A DNA stretch of 12,771 bases from Bianquea renquensis (GCF_014384895.1 NZ_JACRSQ010000048.1:1-12771), one strand, 5' to 3'. Counted from the stretch's first letter, positions 1 to 7,512 are shown. Made by a program: numbers and translations. The notes: a model not told the origin generated them from the sequence alone.

Positions 1-115
1 CTTCTTTCAGATTCCACCTCGCGATGGACACCCTTGCTGTTCGGCTATGTGCTTCGTCGTTGCCTACGCGCACTCGGGACTTTCACCCGTTAGAGAACGC
101 CCATGCTGGGCAAAC
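1..115 (-). mobile_element. Group II intron (IIC type), 5' end of the ribozyme; runs off the window
   Basis: Read on the minus strand from 115 downward, the sequence starts GUUUGCCCAGCAUGGGCG, continues with GGGUGAAAGUCCCGA, and further in has AAGGGUGUCC and GGUGGAAUCUGAA. From memory these blocks match, in order and spacing, domain I of bacterial IIC introns such as the Oceanobacillus iheyensis intron, which begins GUGUGCCCGGCAUGGG. The usual GUGYG start is GUUUG here, one base off. The 5' splice site is therefore placed at 115. The rest of the ribozyme and any reverse transcriptase/maturase lie beyond the left edge. The upstream exon is a rho-independent terminator hairpin plus T tract, the known target preference of IIC introns. 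Apparent reading frames here are artefacts of the structured RNA. Confidence 0.9.
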
Positions 116-156
116 AAAAATGGCCTTACTTCTTTTAAAACATGAAGTAAGGCCAT
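116..156 (-). terminator. Rho-independent terminator of the DUF4091 gene, target of the intron
   Basis: A perfect 13-bp inverted repeat pairs 120-132 with 144-156 around an 11-nt loop. On the minus strand it is followed by TTTT (119-116), after which the intron begins at 115. It sits 15 bases past the stop codon of the DUF4091 gene. The intron has replaced what would normally be the end of the T tract. Confidence 0.9.
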
Positions 157-170
157 GTAAGTCAAGCGGT

Positions 171-1823
171 CTACATATGCGCCTGAATCTCCTGATTCAC
201 CCGCAGGCGGAGCGTCAAAAGGTAGGAGGCGTCCTGGGGATACTGGGTAAAGGTGATGGGGGCGGCAACGCCATCTTCCAGCAGAGCCATGACATGCTCC
301 CGGCTTGTCAGCTGTTCCAGCAGCTTCAGAGCGCGCAGATCCGTCAACGCCTCATGGAAAACCATCATGCGGATGGATTCCAGCGGCTCCCCGCCATCTC
401 CAGGATAGACGACGAATGGATCGCCTGAGGGGAAGGCCATTTCGCCGTCTGTGACTTGAAACGGATTGATATGGCGGAGGGAAAGGCATGAATTATAGAA
501 GTTGAAACCCCACTGTAGGAATCCCTTGACGTTATACTTGTAGAACTGCGTCCCAATGATGCGGTTTCTGGCCGAGGGCATGCCAAAAAATCGATTGGAG
601 GTCAGATATCCCTGGCCACAGCAATAGTACACCCATAAATCCTCAGGGCACTGTCCCTCCAGGAAGGGCGTGAGAGCATCGGTGGCAATAATGGGGTTTT
701 CGCAGACGCCGTCTGTGAAGAAGCGATATTCGCTCATGGCATCCATAATGGGATAGTCCACTAGATACTCCTGAACCTGCGCCCGGACAGCGTTGTACTG
801 CTCCAGGCTATTCTCACTCGGCTCATCCGAAATGTGGAAGACTGTTTTCTTCTCAATCCCCAGGCGCTCCAGTTCCTTTGTCAACTGGGGAAGAAAAGCG
901 GAGAGGAAACCGCGATAGTCTTCCCCCAGGGCATCCTGCTCCCAGCCAAATAGTTTCTTGAAGCTGCCGTCCTCATAGCCCATGATCTTCGGACAGTGCT
1001 TCGCACCCCACTGGGTGTAGAGATGCGCCATCTCAAAGTATTCTATCCCGCAGTCCTGGCACATGCGGACCCAGCGCTCCAACTTCTCAAACCCAAAGGA
1101 ATAGACGCCCTCTTGCCGGTATACATCCACAAGCTGAATCGTTGTCCGTTCTCCGCCGACGACGGTGTCAAGCGCCGGCGTAAAGATGGGGGTGAGGATC
1201 ATAGTAAGCCCACGGCGGACACCCAGCTGGATTTGCCGGCGCATATACTCCCAGTGCGTCTCAGAAAAAACAGGAATTTGATAATAGTCCGCAATACAAT
1301 CTCCGTGGAACCATTCTGTCACCATCAGGTCCTGTTTGGGCAATACCGCATCCACGATCTCCACTTCCGTTTGGATGACAACTTGCTCATCTGGAAATGA
1401 GACAAAGTCCACGGTGAACGTGATCGGGGATGGACCGGCTATGGTGGAGGCGTTCGTCTCGATCTCAATCCAAAAAGCTGTCCAATGCCGGTTGAGAAGA
1501 AACGTTTTCCCTTCCGATAGCGGCGTCAGCAGATCCGGGAACAGGCCTGGCTGATCGGACAGGATATTGCCGTCTGTAGAATCGTTGACCGGCAGCATGG
1601 AGGGAACGAGGTCGACCCGCTGTACGCGGATACACTCTGCGAGGGGCGAATCCACCGTGATCATGGCATCCGTTCTCACAATATTGGGCAAATCCGGCCG
1701 CAGTGCAAGTTGAAAGGATAGGACGTCGTCCTTTAGCATAGTGAATCGTGTGGAACAAGGTAGGGGGGATTTGTCTGGAAAAATTTTTTCAAGACTTGAT
1801 GTTATGATCGATTGAATTGGCAT
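171..1823 (-). CDS. DUF4091-containing glycoside-hydrolase-like protein
   Basis: A 550-residue protein that fits the DUF4091 family, putative glycosidases with an N-terminal beta-rich domain and a TIM-barrel-like core. Residues about 1-160 look like the beta-sandwich. The core starts near VTEWFHGDCIADYY (168-181). HISDEP (330-335) follows a strand-like segment and offers E334 as a candidate catalytic acid. The C-terminal hallmark is GDPFVVYP with a downstream R-M--H-ALTDLRAL stretch (467-499). No signal peptide or membrane segment is visible, so it is probably cytoplasmic. The ATG at 1823 is preceded by AAGGAGG (complement of 1831-1837) at good spacing. It is monocistronic, with its own promoter and terminator. 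The substrate is unknown; catalytic activity of DUF4091 proteins is inferred from the fold. Confidence 0.85.
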   Translation of the reverse strand: MPIQSIITSSLEKIFPDKSPLPCSTRFTMLKDDVLSFQLALRPDLPNIVRTDAMITVDSPLAECIRVQRVDLVPSMLPVNDSTDGNILSDQPGLFPDLLTPLSEGKTFLLNRHWTAFWIEIETNASTIAGPSPITFTVDFVSFPDEQVVIQTEVEIVDAVLPKQDLMVTEWFHGDCIADYYQIPVFSETHWEYMRRQIQLGVRRGLTMILTPIFTPALDTVVGGERTTIQLVDVYRQEGVYSFGFEKLERWVRMCQDCGIEYFEMAHLYTQWGAKHCPKIMGYEDGSFKKLFGWEQDALGEDYRGFLSAFLPQLTKELERLGIEKKTVFHISDEPSENSLEQYNAVRAQVQEYLVDYPIMDAMSEYRFFTDGVCENPIIATDALTPFLEGQCPEDLWVYYCCGQGYLTSNRFFGMPSARNRIIGTQFYKYNVKGFLQWGFNFYNSCLSLRHINPFQVTDGEMAFPSGDPFVVYPGDGGEPLESIRMMVFHEALTDLRALKLLEQLTSREHVMALLEDGVAAPITFTQYPQDASYLLTLRLRVNQEIQAHM

Positions 1824-1855
1824 AGCTTGACCTCCTTGGCTCGTATCTTTTTTTC

Positions 1856-1884
1856 AGTATAGGGCGTTTTGTATCCTCCGTCAA
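1856..1884 (-). promoter_or_regulatory. Sigma-A promoter of the DUF4091 gene
   Basis: On the minus strand, TTGACG (1879-1884) and TATACT (1856-1861) are separated by exactly 17 bp. Transcription would start near 1849, about 25 nt before the start codon. Confidence 0.8.
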
Positions 1885-1926
1885 GGTAAAATCAGATTGT
1901 CTTTTCGTTTTTTTGTTTAATTTGGA

Positions 1927-1954
1927 ACCTGTACCACTTTTCTGGCATAGGGTA
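1927..1954 (+). promoter_or_regulatory. Possible sporulation-type (sigma-K/E) promoter of the M15 peptidase gene
   Basis: No convincing sigma-A pair precedes the gene. CATAGGGTA (1946-1954) fits the mother-cell consensus CATAnnnTA, with an AC dinucleotide at 1927-1928, 17 nt upstream. The consensus is short, so a chance match is quite possible. Confidence 0.25.
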
Positions 1955-1987
1955 AACTGGAACTAAAAATTTAATGGAGGGATCAAA

Positions 1988-2803
1988 ATGTTCTATGATA
2001 CGCGCAATCGTAATAACCTGGACAAACTAGCCGATTCCACAAGAAAAGCGGCCTATGAATGGTATCAGTATTTGCTGGACACAGACACGGAGGTGTTAAT
2101 TTATGATACGCTCCGAACGAAACAGCAGCAGGAGGAAAACGTTCAAAATGGCGTCAGCCAAACTATGCGCTCCTACCATCTGGTGGGACAGGCCCTAGAT
2201 TTTGTACCGGTTGTGGACTCTAAGGGAAGTGTGGATTGGAATGGATACGCAAGAGCGGAAATCCGGCGCGCCATTGAACGTGCCAAAAATCTTGGATTTA
2301 CATGGGGCGGCGATTGGACATCCTTTGCGGACCAGCCACACCTACAGTATGATGGTATAGGGTATGGGACTGACACCTTTAACCGCGGAGATACAGTTTC
2401 AACGCCATCGAATACCACCATCATCCGGCAAATCCAGGAGACATTGAATGCACGCTATGGGACGCAGCTAACAGTGGATGGGCGGTATGGCCCAGCGACT
2501 AAAAAGGCGCTGATCATCGGCCTGCAAACAGAACTCAATCAGCAGTATCAAAGGGGACTGGCAGTTGACGGCAGTTTAAGTCCTGCTACGAAAGCGGCAA
2601 TCGTCTACACAAAAAGGGGCATTAAGGGAAATATCACCTGGCTGGTGCAGGCCGCACTCTATTGTAAAGGGTATGATCCGAAGGGACTGGACGGGAGCTT
2701 TGGACCAGGCTTGGAAAAGGCAGTGCGAAAGTACCAGGAGGATCATGGACTTCAAGTGGATGGCAGTGCTGGACGGGAAACACAGACACATTTATTCGGA
2801 TAA
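1988..2803 (+). CDS. M15-family (VanY/endolysin-like) D-Ala-D-Ala or L-Ala-D-Glu peptidase with peptidoglycan-binding repeats
   Basis: A 271-residue zinc peptidase predicted to cut cross-links or stem peptides of peptidoglycan. The N-terminal M15 domain (about 1-122) carries SYHLVGQALDF, giving zinc ligands H64 and D71, then GFTWGGDW (103-110) and ADQPHLQ, giving catalytic D115 and third ligand H118. This spacing matches phage-type M15 peptidases. Residues about 143-271 hold peptidoglycan-binding_1-like repeats with VDGRYGPATKKAL (163-175), VDGSLSPATKAAI (193-205) and a better-formed repeat from about 209 with LDGSFGPGLEKAVRKYQ (234-250). There is no signal peptide, as in phage lysins and some spore or mother-cell lytic enzymes. 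GGAGGG (1976-1981) precedes the ATG. No holin or other phage gene is nearby, so it may be a domesticated lysin or a developmental hydrolase. Confidence 0.88.
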   Translation: MFYDTRNRNNLDKLADSTRKAAYEWYQYLLDTDTEVLIYDTLRTKQQQEENVQNGVSQTMRSYHLVGQALDFVPVVDSKGSVDWNGYARAEIRRAIERAKNLGFTWGGDWTSFADQPHLQYDGIGYGTDTFNRGDTVSTPSNTTIIRQIQETLNARYGTQLTVDGRYGPATKKALIIGLQTELNQQYQRGLAVDGSLSPATKAAIVYTKRGIKGNITWLVQAALYCKGYDPKGLDGSFGPGLEKAVRKYQEDHGLQVDGSAGRETQTHLFG

Positions 2804-2813
2804 GAAGCAAGTC

Positions 2814-2853
2814 AAACGCCAAAGGGGCGGCTTTCGCCGCCCCCCTGGCGTTT
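2814..2853. terminator. Bidirectional terminator between convergent genes
   Basis: The outer stem pairs AAACGCCA (2814-2821) with TGGCGTTT (2846-2853). The inner stem pairs GGGGCGGC (2824-2831) with GCCGCCCC (2836-2843) around loop TTTC, with a small AA/CC internal loop between. It lies 10 nt after the M15 stop and 20 nt after the radical SAM stop, so it serves both strands. The U tract is short. Confidence 0.85.
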
Positions 2854-2872
2854 ACTGGCTTCCCCATTCAAG

Positions 2873-3844
2873 TCAATGGCAGTGCGTTGTATAGTGCTGA
2901 TCTGGTTTTAAGATATCATCATAATAGGGTTTTAAAATCCGCCTCGCCTCTTGACACAGATGACATTTATCAGCATACTGATCTTTTATTTTATATCCAT
3001 ACTGTTCTGCTAGCTTTGCCAGTCCCAGGGGGCCTTCGGTCAATAGGATTTTGAAGATTGGATGATTCTGTGCATTATACTGTACCAGCATCTCCTTCAG
3101 ATCTTGATCATGCACATTCCCAATTGCGATCCCACAACCTTTCGTGATATAGCCACCGGGCTCAAGGATGAGCAAATCCAAGGTTTCGATGTCGCTATCC
3201 CCCCACCACGGCACTTTTGTACATGGCTCTGTTGGGACGCCTCTGTTTTGTGCGAACAGGTCTCCAAATTCGTCTGCGGCACGCCCGATAAATAAGATTC
3301 CTCCCTCATATTGGGGAATCTCTGTATCAAATTCTGCGCATAGCTGGTTGACCAGGGATTCCGTCCGTTTGTCAAGCGCATGCTCTTTATGGACCGGGTC
3401 CAGATACGGCACTTCAAGATTATACCGAATTCCTGCATCGATACAAGCTTTGACTGCATTTGCTACATACCGGGCCGGAACAAAGGGTTCGTGGAACGCG
3501 TCCAGACTTAGCATCACATCCGTTTTTGTCTCCTTTAAGGCTGATACAAGATCCAACGCTTTTTCATAGGACTCCGCCCACCAGGCATTTGTTTCCAACC
3601 TTGTGCGTACACCCAGTGCATGAATTCTTTGTATAAGCTGTATGGTTTCGTCTCTGAATAGGGTTGGCTCCCCTCCCAGGATCACCGCCATATCAAGTCC
3701 AAAATTTTCTTTCAGCCCTTTCGCCACAGCATAGGGTGTCTCAAAATCCGGTGTTACAACTTCCGATTCATTTTCACAAAAAAACCGGCAGTGAGAACAT
3801 TTTGCAGTGCAGCGATAGAGTAAATTAATCTTTAACGTTTTCAT
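2873..3844 (-). CDS. Radical SAM enzyme with extra C-terminal cysteines (twitch/SPASM-like)
   Basis: A 323-residue radical SAM protein. The N-terminal CxxxCxxC (C12, C16, C19, in LYRCTAKCSHC) binds the SAM-cleaving [4Fe-4S] cluster, and GGEP (57-60) is the usual SAM-amino-group motif. MLSLDAFHEPF (111-121) is typical of uncharacterised members of the superfamily. The C-terminal part has four further conserved-looking cysteines, C208, C237 (in TKGCGIAIGN), C294 and C297 (in DKCHLC), which could hold one auxiliary cluster as in twitch-domain dehydrogenases. This is inference from spacing. AAGGAGG (complement of 3854-3860) precedes the ATG. It is the last gene of the operon, 33 nt after the flavoprotein. 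No short precursor peptide is adjacent, so a small-molecule substrate is more likely than peptide maturation. Confidence 0.85.
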   Translation of the reverse strand: MKTLKINLLYRCTAKCSHCRFFCENESEVVTPDFETPYAVAKGLKENFGLDMAVILGGEPTLFRDETIQLIQRIHALGVRTRLETNAWWAESYEKALDLVSALKETKTDVMLSLDAFHEPFVPARYVANAVKACIDAGIRYNLEVPYLDPVHKEHALDKRTESLVNQLCAEFDTEIPQYEGGILFIGRAADEFGDLFAQNRGVPTEPCTKVPWWGDSDIETLDLLILEPGGYITKGCGIAIGNVHDQDLKEMLVQYNAQNHPIFKILLTEGPLGLAKLAEQYGYKIKDQYADKCHLCQEARRILKPYYDDILKPDQHYTTHCH

Positions 3845-3877
3845 TCAGCAATGCCTCCTTTTATGTGCGTGCATGTA

Positions 3878-5854
3878 CTACGGCCGATTCTCTTCATAAT
3901 CTTTCCACACGGTTTCAAACCACTGTTCTGTCTGCGGAATCGGTCGAACTTGCCTCCACTGAATCTGAACCTCTCCGTTCTCTAAAAATGCCTCCTGGAT
4001 TTGCTCTCTATGACGCCCATCATCCTCAACAAATCGAATGTCGTCCGCGAGCCTTGCGTGTACCAATTTTCCATTTTCACTGACGACCAGGTAGGAACCC
4101 CTGCTTCCAACACCATCCTCGATTGCTTGGGCCATAGCGGCGGTGTAGACCTGTTGGGCCAGAAGGAGATCATAGTTAATCATCACGGCCGGCAGCTGGG
4201 CTGGCCCGGTGATGGTAACCGTCTGCCAATACCCGGCAATCTCCTGTTTTGCGGCATCTGCGACTTCCCGCAGAGCAGCGGCCTCCCGAATATGTGCGCA
4301 GTGCCGGCTCATCCGCTCTCCAATTCGCATTCGCGTCTCTCCTAGATTGGAAGTGGCGCTACACCTCTGTACAATCTGCTCTAACTGCCCAATCCGCTCC
4401 TGGATGGCGTCCATGCACCATGCCGTCAGCTCATCCTTGCCAGGCGCCTCCCCTTTTTCTTTGGATGCAATGTGCCACGCCGCGCGGAGACTTCCACACT
4501 GTCCTGCATTGAGGGCTGTGCCGCCAGGCCGGTATACACCATGGCTGCCGTTCACCTCGCCAATGGGAAAAAATCCACAAATATTGCTCTCCCACTGCAC
4601 ATTTCCACTTAACCCGCCATTGTTGTGCTGGGCACATACCGCGATTTCCAGGCGCTCGCTAAATAAATCGATGCCATGACTTCGATAGAGGTCAATTGCT
4701 TGGGGATTCATATGGTTCAGCCGGTCAACAGGACGCTCCTGCACCGCACTGGAGCGAAGCAGATACTGCCGTCCCTCCTCGCTCAGCTGTGTCAACTGCG
4801 AATCCCAGCCAGAGGGATTGTTTAAGTAGTCCAGGAATACCCTTCGATTTCGCAACTGCGTTTCCTGGTAGACGAGGATGTCAATTAGGCTGGAGCCCTG
4901 TCCCTCCACCTTGCGAGGGTCGAATGGCCATTGGTAGCCTTTGAGAAAGATGGCATCTAACATCGCCCTGTCACTGTCAAAGTAGTCCCGCAAAAATTCT
5001 CGCTCATCTCCGCCGTTGGCATCTGTAGAGACATAGCGAGGTAGAACCTGCTGATAGGTACCGGACAGATTCCAGCGAAATTTTGTGGACGCAAGGCCAT
5101 ACTGCCATTCCGTCAGATTTTTTCCTTTTACACCCCCTTCAAAGGCCAATCCTGTGGCCCCGTGTTGACTCGGCGGATATACTGAACCTGCATAGAGTCC
5201 AGCTGGCCCCCCCGTCCCATAGACGATGTTTTTTGCCGCAAATATGACATATCGCTCGTCAGGGCTATTTAGCTTATTTTTGTTGAGGCACAGTACGCCT
5301 ACGCAGCGCCTATCCACTGTGGAGGTTAAGACACGAATGACAAGGTATCCGTCATAGATGGGAATCTCCTTCTGCTCCACCTGTTCTTGCAGTCTTTCTG
5401 TCATATATCTGGATGTGAGCGGCCCGGCTGATGTTGCACGCTGCCGAGGGTCATGGTCTGTCTTATATCCGACAAATTCTCCAATTTCATTGTGCGGGAA
5501 GGGGACTCCAATCTCCACCAGTTTAAAAAAACTTCTCGCTGATAATGCGGCCTCTGTGAGGGCGAGATCGCCATCTACCGCACCTCCCTCAAACAGAGTC
5601 CTGGCCATTTGCTCCACGCTGTCGCCGGCATCTCCAGACATCGTTAGTTTATAATAGGTCTGTTTATCCGAGCCTGTATTTCGGCTGGTGCCCATTCCCA
5701 TGCCCTCTGTCACAATTGCAATCTGCTTTTGTCCGAACTGGTAAAGCCTGTCCGCACAGTTGAGAGCGGCGGCTCCGCTGCCAACGATGACCGTATTATA
5801 ACGGTACAGCTTAACCTGTACGCCTGCGATTTCAATTCGCTCTTCTGTCCCCAT
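3878..5854 (-). CDS. FAD-dependent oxidoreductase, fumarate reductase/succinate dehydrogenase flavoprotein-like
   Basis: A 658-residue FAD_binding_2-type flavoprotein. The dinucleotide fold is NTVIVGSGAAALNCADRL (20-37), followed by GMGMGTSRNTGSDK (51-64), where the family has its Ser/Thr-rich FAD loop. GTGGPAGLYAGS (213-224) and GFFPIGEVNGSHG, then YRPGGTALNAGQCG (427-454), are the later FAD-contacting motifs. HNNGG (410-414) fits the catalytic-region His motif. Where fumarate reductases have an EF-Q-HPT type segment, this protein reads LTEWQYGLAST (248-257), so the true substrate is probably not fumarate. The C-terminal helical part resembles the SdhA/NadB C-domain. No signal peptide, heme-binding or FMN domain is seen. 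It starts 9 nt after the SDR stop (TAG GGGAATGCC ATG), so translation is probably coupled. Confidence 0.85.
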   Translation of the reverse strand: MGTEERIEIAGVQVKLYRYNTVIVGSGAAALNCADRLYQFGQKQIAIVTEGMGMGTSRNTGSDKQTYYKLTMSGDAGDSVEQMARTLFEGGAVDGDLALTEAALSARSFFKLVEIGVPFPHNEIGEFVGYKTDHDPRQRATSAGPLTSRYMTERLQEQVEQKEIPIYDGYLVIRVLTSTVDRRCVGVLCLNKNKLNSPDERYVIFAAKNIVYGTGGPAGLYAGSVYPPSQHGATGLAFEGGVKGKNLTEWQYGLASTKFRWNLSGTYQQVLPRYVSTDANGGDEREFLRDYFDSDRAMLDAIFLKGYQWPFDPRKVEGQGSSLIDILVYQETQLRNRRVFLDYLNNPSGWDSQLTQLSEEGRQYLLRSSAVQERPVDRLNHMNPQAIDLYRSHGIDLFSERLEIAVCAQHNNGGLSGNVQWESNICGFFPIGEVNGSHGVYRPGGTALNAGQCGSLRAAWHIASKEKGEAPGKDELTAWCMDAIQERIGQLEQIVQRCSATSNLGETRMRIGERMSRHCAHIREAAALREVADAAKQEIAGYWQTVTITGPAQLPAVMINYDLLLAQQVYTAAMAQAIEDGVGSRGSYLVVSENGKLVHARLADDIRFVEDDGRHREQIQEAFLENGEVQIQWRQVRPIPQTEQWFETVWKDYEENRP

Positions 5855-5863
5855 GGCATTCCC

Positions 5864-6595
5864 CTACAGCCTCTGCAAGTGAAAACCGCCATCGATATTG
5901 ATGACCTCACCTGTGGAATAGGCCAGAGCACCGCCCGCGATGGCACACACCGCCCGCCCGATATCCTCCGGCGTCCCATATCGTCTTATGGGCAAAATTC
6001 CTTTTTCATAAATCAGAGTATCATATTTATTCCGCACGCCCGCAATCATATCTGTCTCAATAATTCCCGGTCTCAGCTCATAGACACCAATACCGTATTC
6101 TGCTAACCGATCCGCAAAGATTTTTGTTACCATGCCGATCCCCGCCTTCGAAATGCAGTACTGTGCACGGTTGGTGGATGAAGTGTATGCGCTCATGGAG
6201 GAAATATTAATAATACAGCCGCCTTTCCCTTGTGCAATCATTCGTTTGGCCGCCGATTGGGTTAGGAAAAAGGTTCCCTTTAGATTAATATCCATCACAT
6301 AATCATAGCTCTCCTCTGTCATGTCCAAAACATCAGTGCGAACTTTTGGCGCTACTCCCGCGTTATTCACTAGGACATCCAGTTCTCCAGCCATGTCTAG
6401 AAGCCTCTCTCTATCATGCTCGCTGCTGAGGTCGCCCTGGACATATACTCCATGAGGTAGCATTTTCATCGCCTCGCGCACCGCCTGCTCATCGTGGCGT
6501 CCCATGACCACAACCCGGTATCCATCCGCCTCTAGCATTTGCGCAATCCCATATCCAATACCACTGGCTCCGCCGGTGACAACCGCTGTTTTCAT
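5864..6595 (-). CDS. SDR-family NAD(P)-dependent oxidoreductase (FabG-like)
   Basis: A 243-residue classical short-chain dehydrogenase/reductase, full length for the family. It has the cofactor motif TGGASGIG (7-14), NNAG (77-80), the catalytic S133, Y146 and K150 (YCISK), and RPGIIETDM (175-183) in the substrate lobe. R33 after the second strand (VVVMGRH) may favour NADP(H). It ends with the common GEVINIDGGFH. First gene of the operon, with AAAGGGAGA (complement of 6605-6613) upstream of the ATG. Automatic tools would call it a 3-oxoacyl-ACP reductase, but the flavoprotein and radical SAM partners and the sugar-type regulator argue for a sugar, polyol or hydroxy-acid substrate. Confidence 0.88.
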   Translation of the reverse strand: MKTAVVTGGASGIGYGIAQMLEADGYRVVVMGRHDEQAVREAMKMLPHGVYVQGDLSSEHDRERLLDMAGELDVLVNNAGVAPKVRTDVLDMTEESYDYVMDINLKGTFFLTQSAAKRMIAQGKGGCIINISSMSAYTSSTNRAQYCISKAGIGMVTKIFADRLAEYGIGVYELRPGIIETDMIAGVRNKYDTLIYEKGILPIRRYGTPEDIGRAVCAIAGGALAYSTGEVINIDGGFHLQRL

Positions 6596-6630
6596 GATCT
6601 TGTATCTCCCTTTGATCCTATGATAACTTC

Positions 6631-6659
6631 ATTATACCATCCGCCTGAGATAGCTGCAA
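6631..6659 (-). promoter_or_regulatory. Sigma-A promoter of the SDR-flavoprotein-radical SAM operon
   Basis: Minus-strand TTGCAG (6654-6659), 17-bp spacer, perfect TATAAT (6631-6636). The start would fall near 6624, giving a leader of about 28 nt. The repeat array at 6779-7512 therefore lies upstream of the promoter, outside the predicted operon transcript. Confidence 0.8.
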
Positions 6660-6778
6660 CCGTAAAAACTTGTTTATTTGTATGAATTTCTTGTGCGTCA
6701 AGTCGATTTATATTTTTTCTATGGCCGGGCCACAACACTCTATATGCTGCCCTGGACGGCATCTGTGTCCATCTTCTT

Positions 6779-7512
6779 GCACGCCGGCTTCCACTTTTCG
6801 CTTCATCCCCGGCGGGCACGCTGGAGTTCTTGGCTCCTCTCTCCCCGCTTTTTGCACGCCGGCGCACGCCTCCTTTTTTTCAACCGGCTTCCATTTCCTC
6901 CTTCTTCTGCACGCCGGCTTCCACTTTTCGCTTTATCCCCGGCGGGCACGCTGGAGTTCTTGGCTCCTCTCTCCCCGCTTTTTGCACGCCGGCGCACGAC
7001 TCCCTTTTTCACCCGGCTTCCATTTCCTCCTTCCTCTGCACGCCGGCGCACGACTCCTTTTTTTCAACCGGCTTCCATTTCCTCCTTCTTCTGCACGCCG
7101 GCTTCCACTTTTCGCTTCATCCCCGGCGGGCACACTGGAGTTCTTGGCTCCTCTCTCCCCGCTTTTTGCACGCCGGCGCACGACTCCTTTTTTTCAACCG
7201 GCTTCCATTTCCTCCTTCCTCTGCACGCCGGCTTCCACTTTTCGCTTTATCCCCGGCGGGCACACTGGAGTTCTTGGCTCCTCTCTCCCCGCTTTTTGCA
7301 CGCCGGCACACGTCTCCTTTTTTTCAACCGGCTTCCATTTCCTACTTCTTCTGCACGCCGGCTTCCATCTTTCGCTTCATCCCCGGCGGGCACGCTGGAG
7401 TTCTTGGCTCCTCTCTCCCCGCTTTTTGCACGCCTCCTTTTTTCAACCGGCTTCCATTTCCTACTTCTTCTGCACGCCGGCTTCCTTTCGCTTCATCCCC
7501 GGCGGGCACGCC
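6779..7512. repeat. Composite tandem repeat array, 130-bp period made of 75-bp (A) and 55-bp (B) modules
   Basis: Every module starts GCACGCCGGC. A-module starts: 6779, 6909, 7093, 7223, 7353 and a partial one at 7472. B-module starts: 6854, 6984 (54 bp), 7038, 7168, 7298 and a shortened one at 7428 (44 bp). The order is A-B-A-B-B-A-B-A-B-A-B'-A'. A and B share CCGGCTTCCA-TTT. Copies differ only at a few bases, such as CTTCATC/CTTTATC, CACGCTGG/CACACTGG and CCTCCTT/CCTACTT, so the array looks young. The plus strand is pyrimidine-rich and free of stop codons in all three frames. A 130-bp period is not a multiple of 3, so no frame is kept from copy to copy, and I read it as noncoding. It fills the divergent intergenic region between the SDR operon and the RpiR gene. 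Confidence 0.95.

Noticed and set aside
24..428. Open frame of 134 codons on the plus strand at the left edge
   Set aside because: It runs antisense over the group II intron RNA and the DUF4091 gene; the peptide reflects structured intron sequence.
996..1400. 134-codon plus-strand frame inside the DUF4091 gene
   Set aside because: Antisense shadow of a well-supported coding gene; no RBS or family resemblance.
1988..2803. Prophage region
   Set aside because: Only one lysin-like gene is present, with no integrase, portal, tail, holin or attachment sites in the flanks.
5864..6595. Naming the SDR gene fabG
   Set aside because: The motifs are shared by the whole SDR family, and the gene is not in a fatty-acid cluster; context suggests another substrate.
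6779..7512. CRISPR array
   Set aside because: Modules are 75 and 55 bp, contiguous and nearly identical throughout, with no unique spacers and no cas genes nearby.
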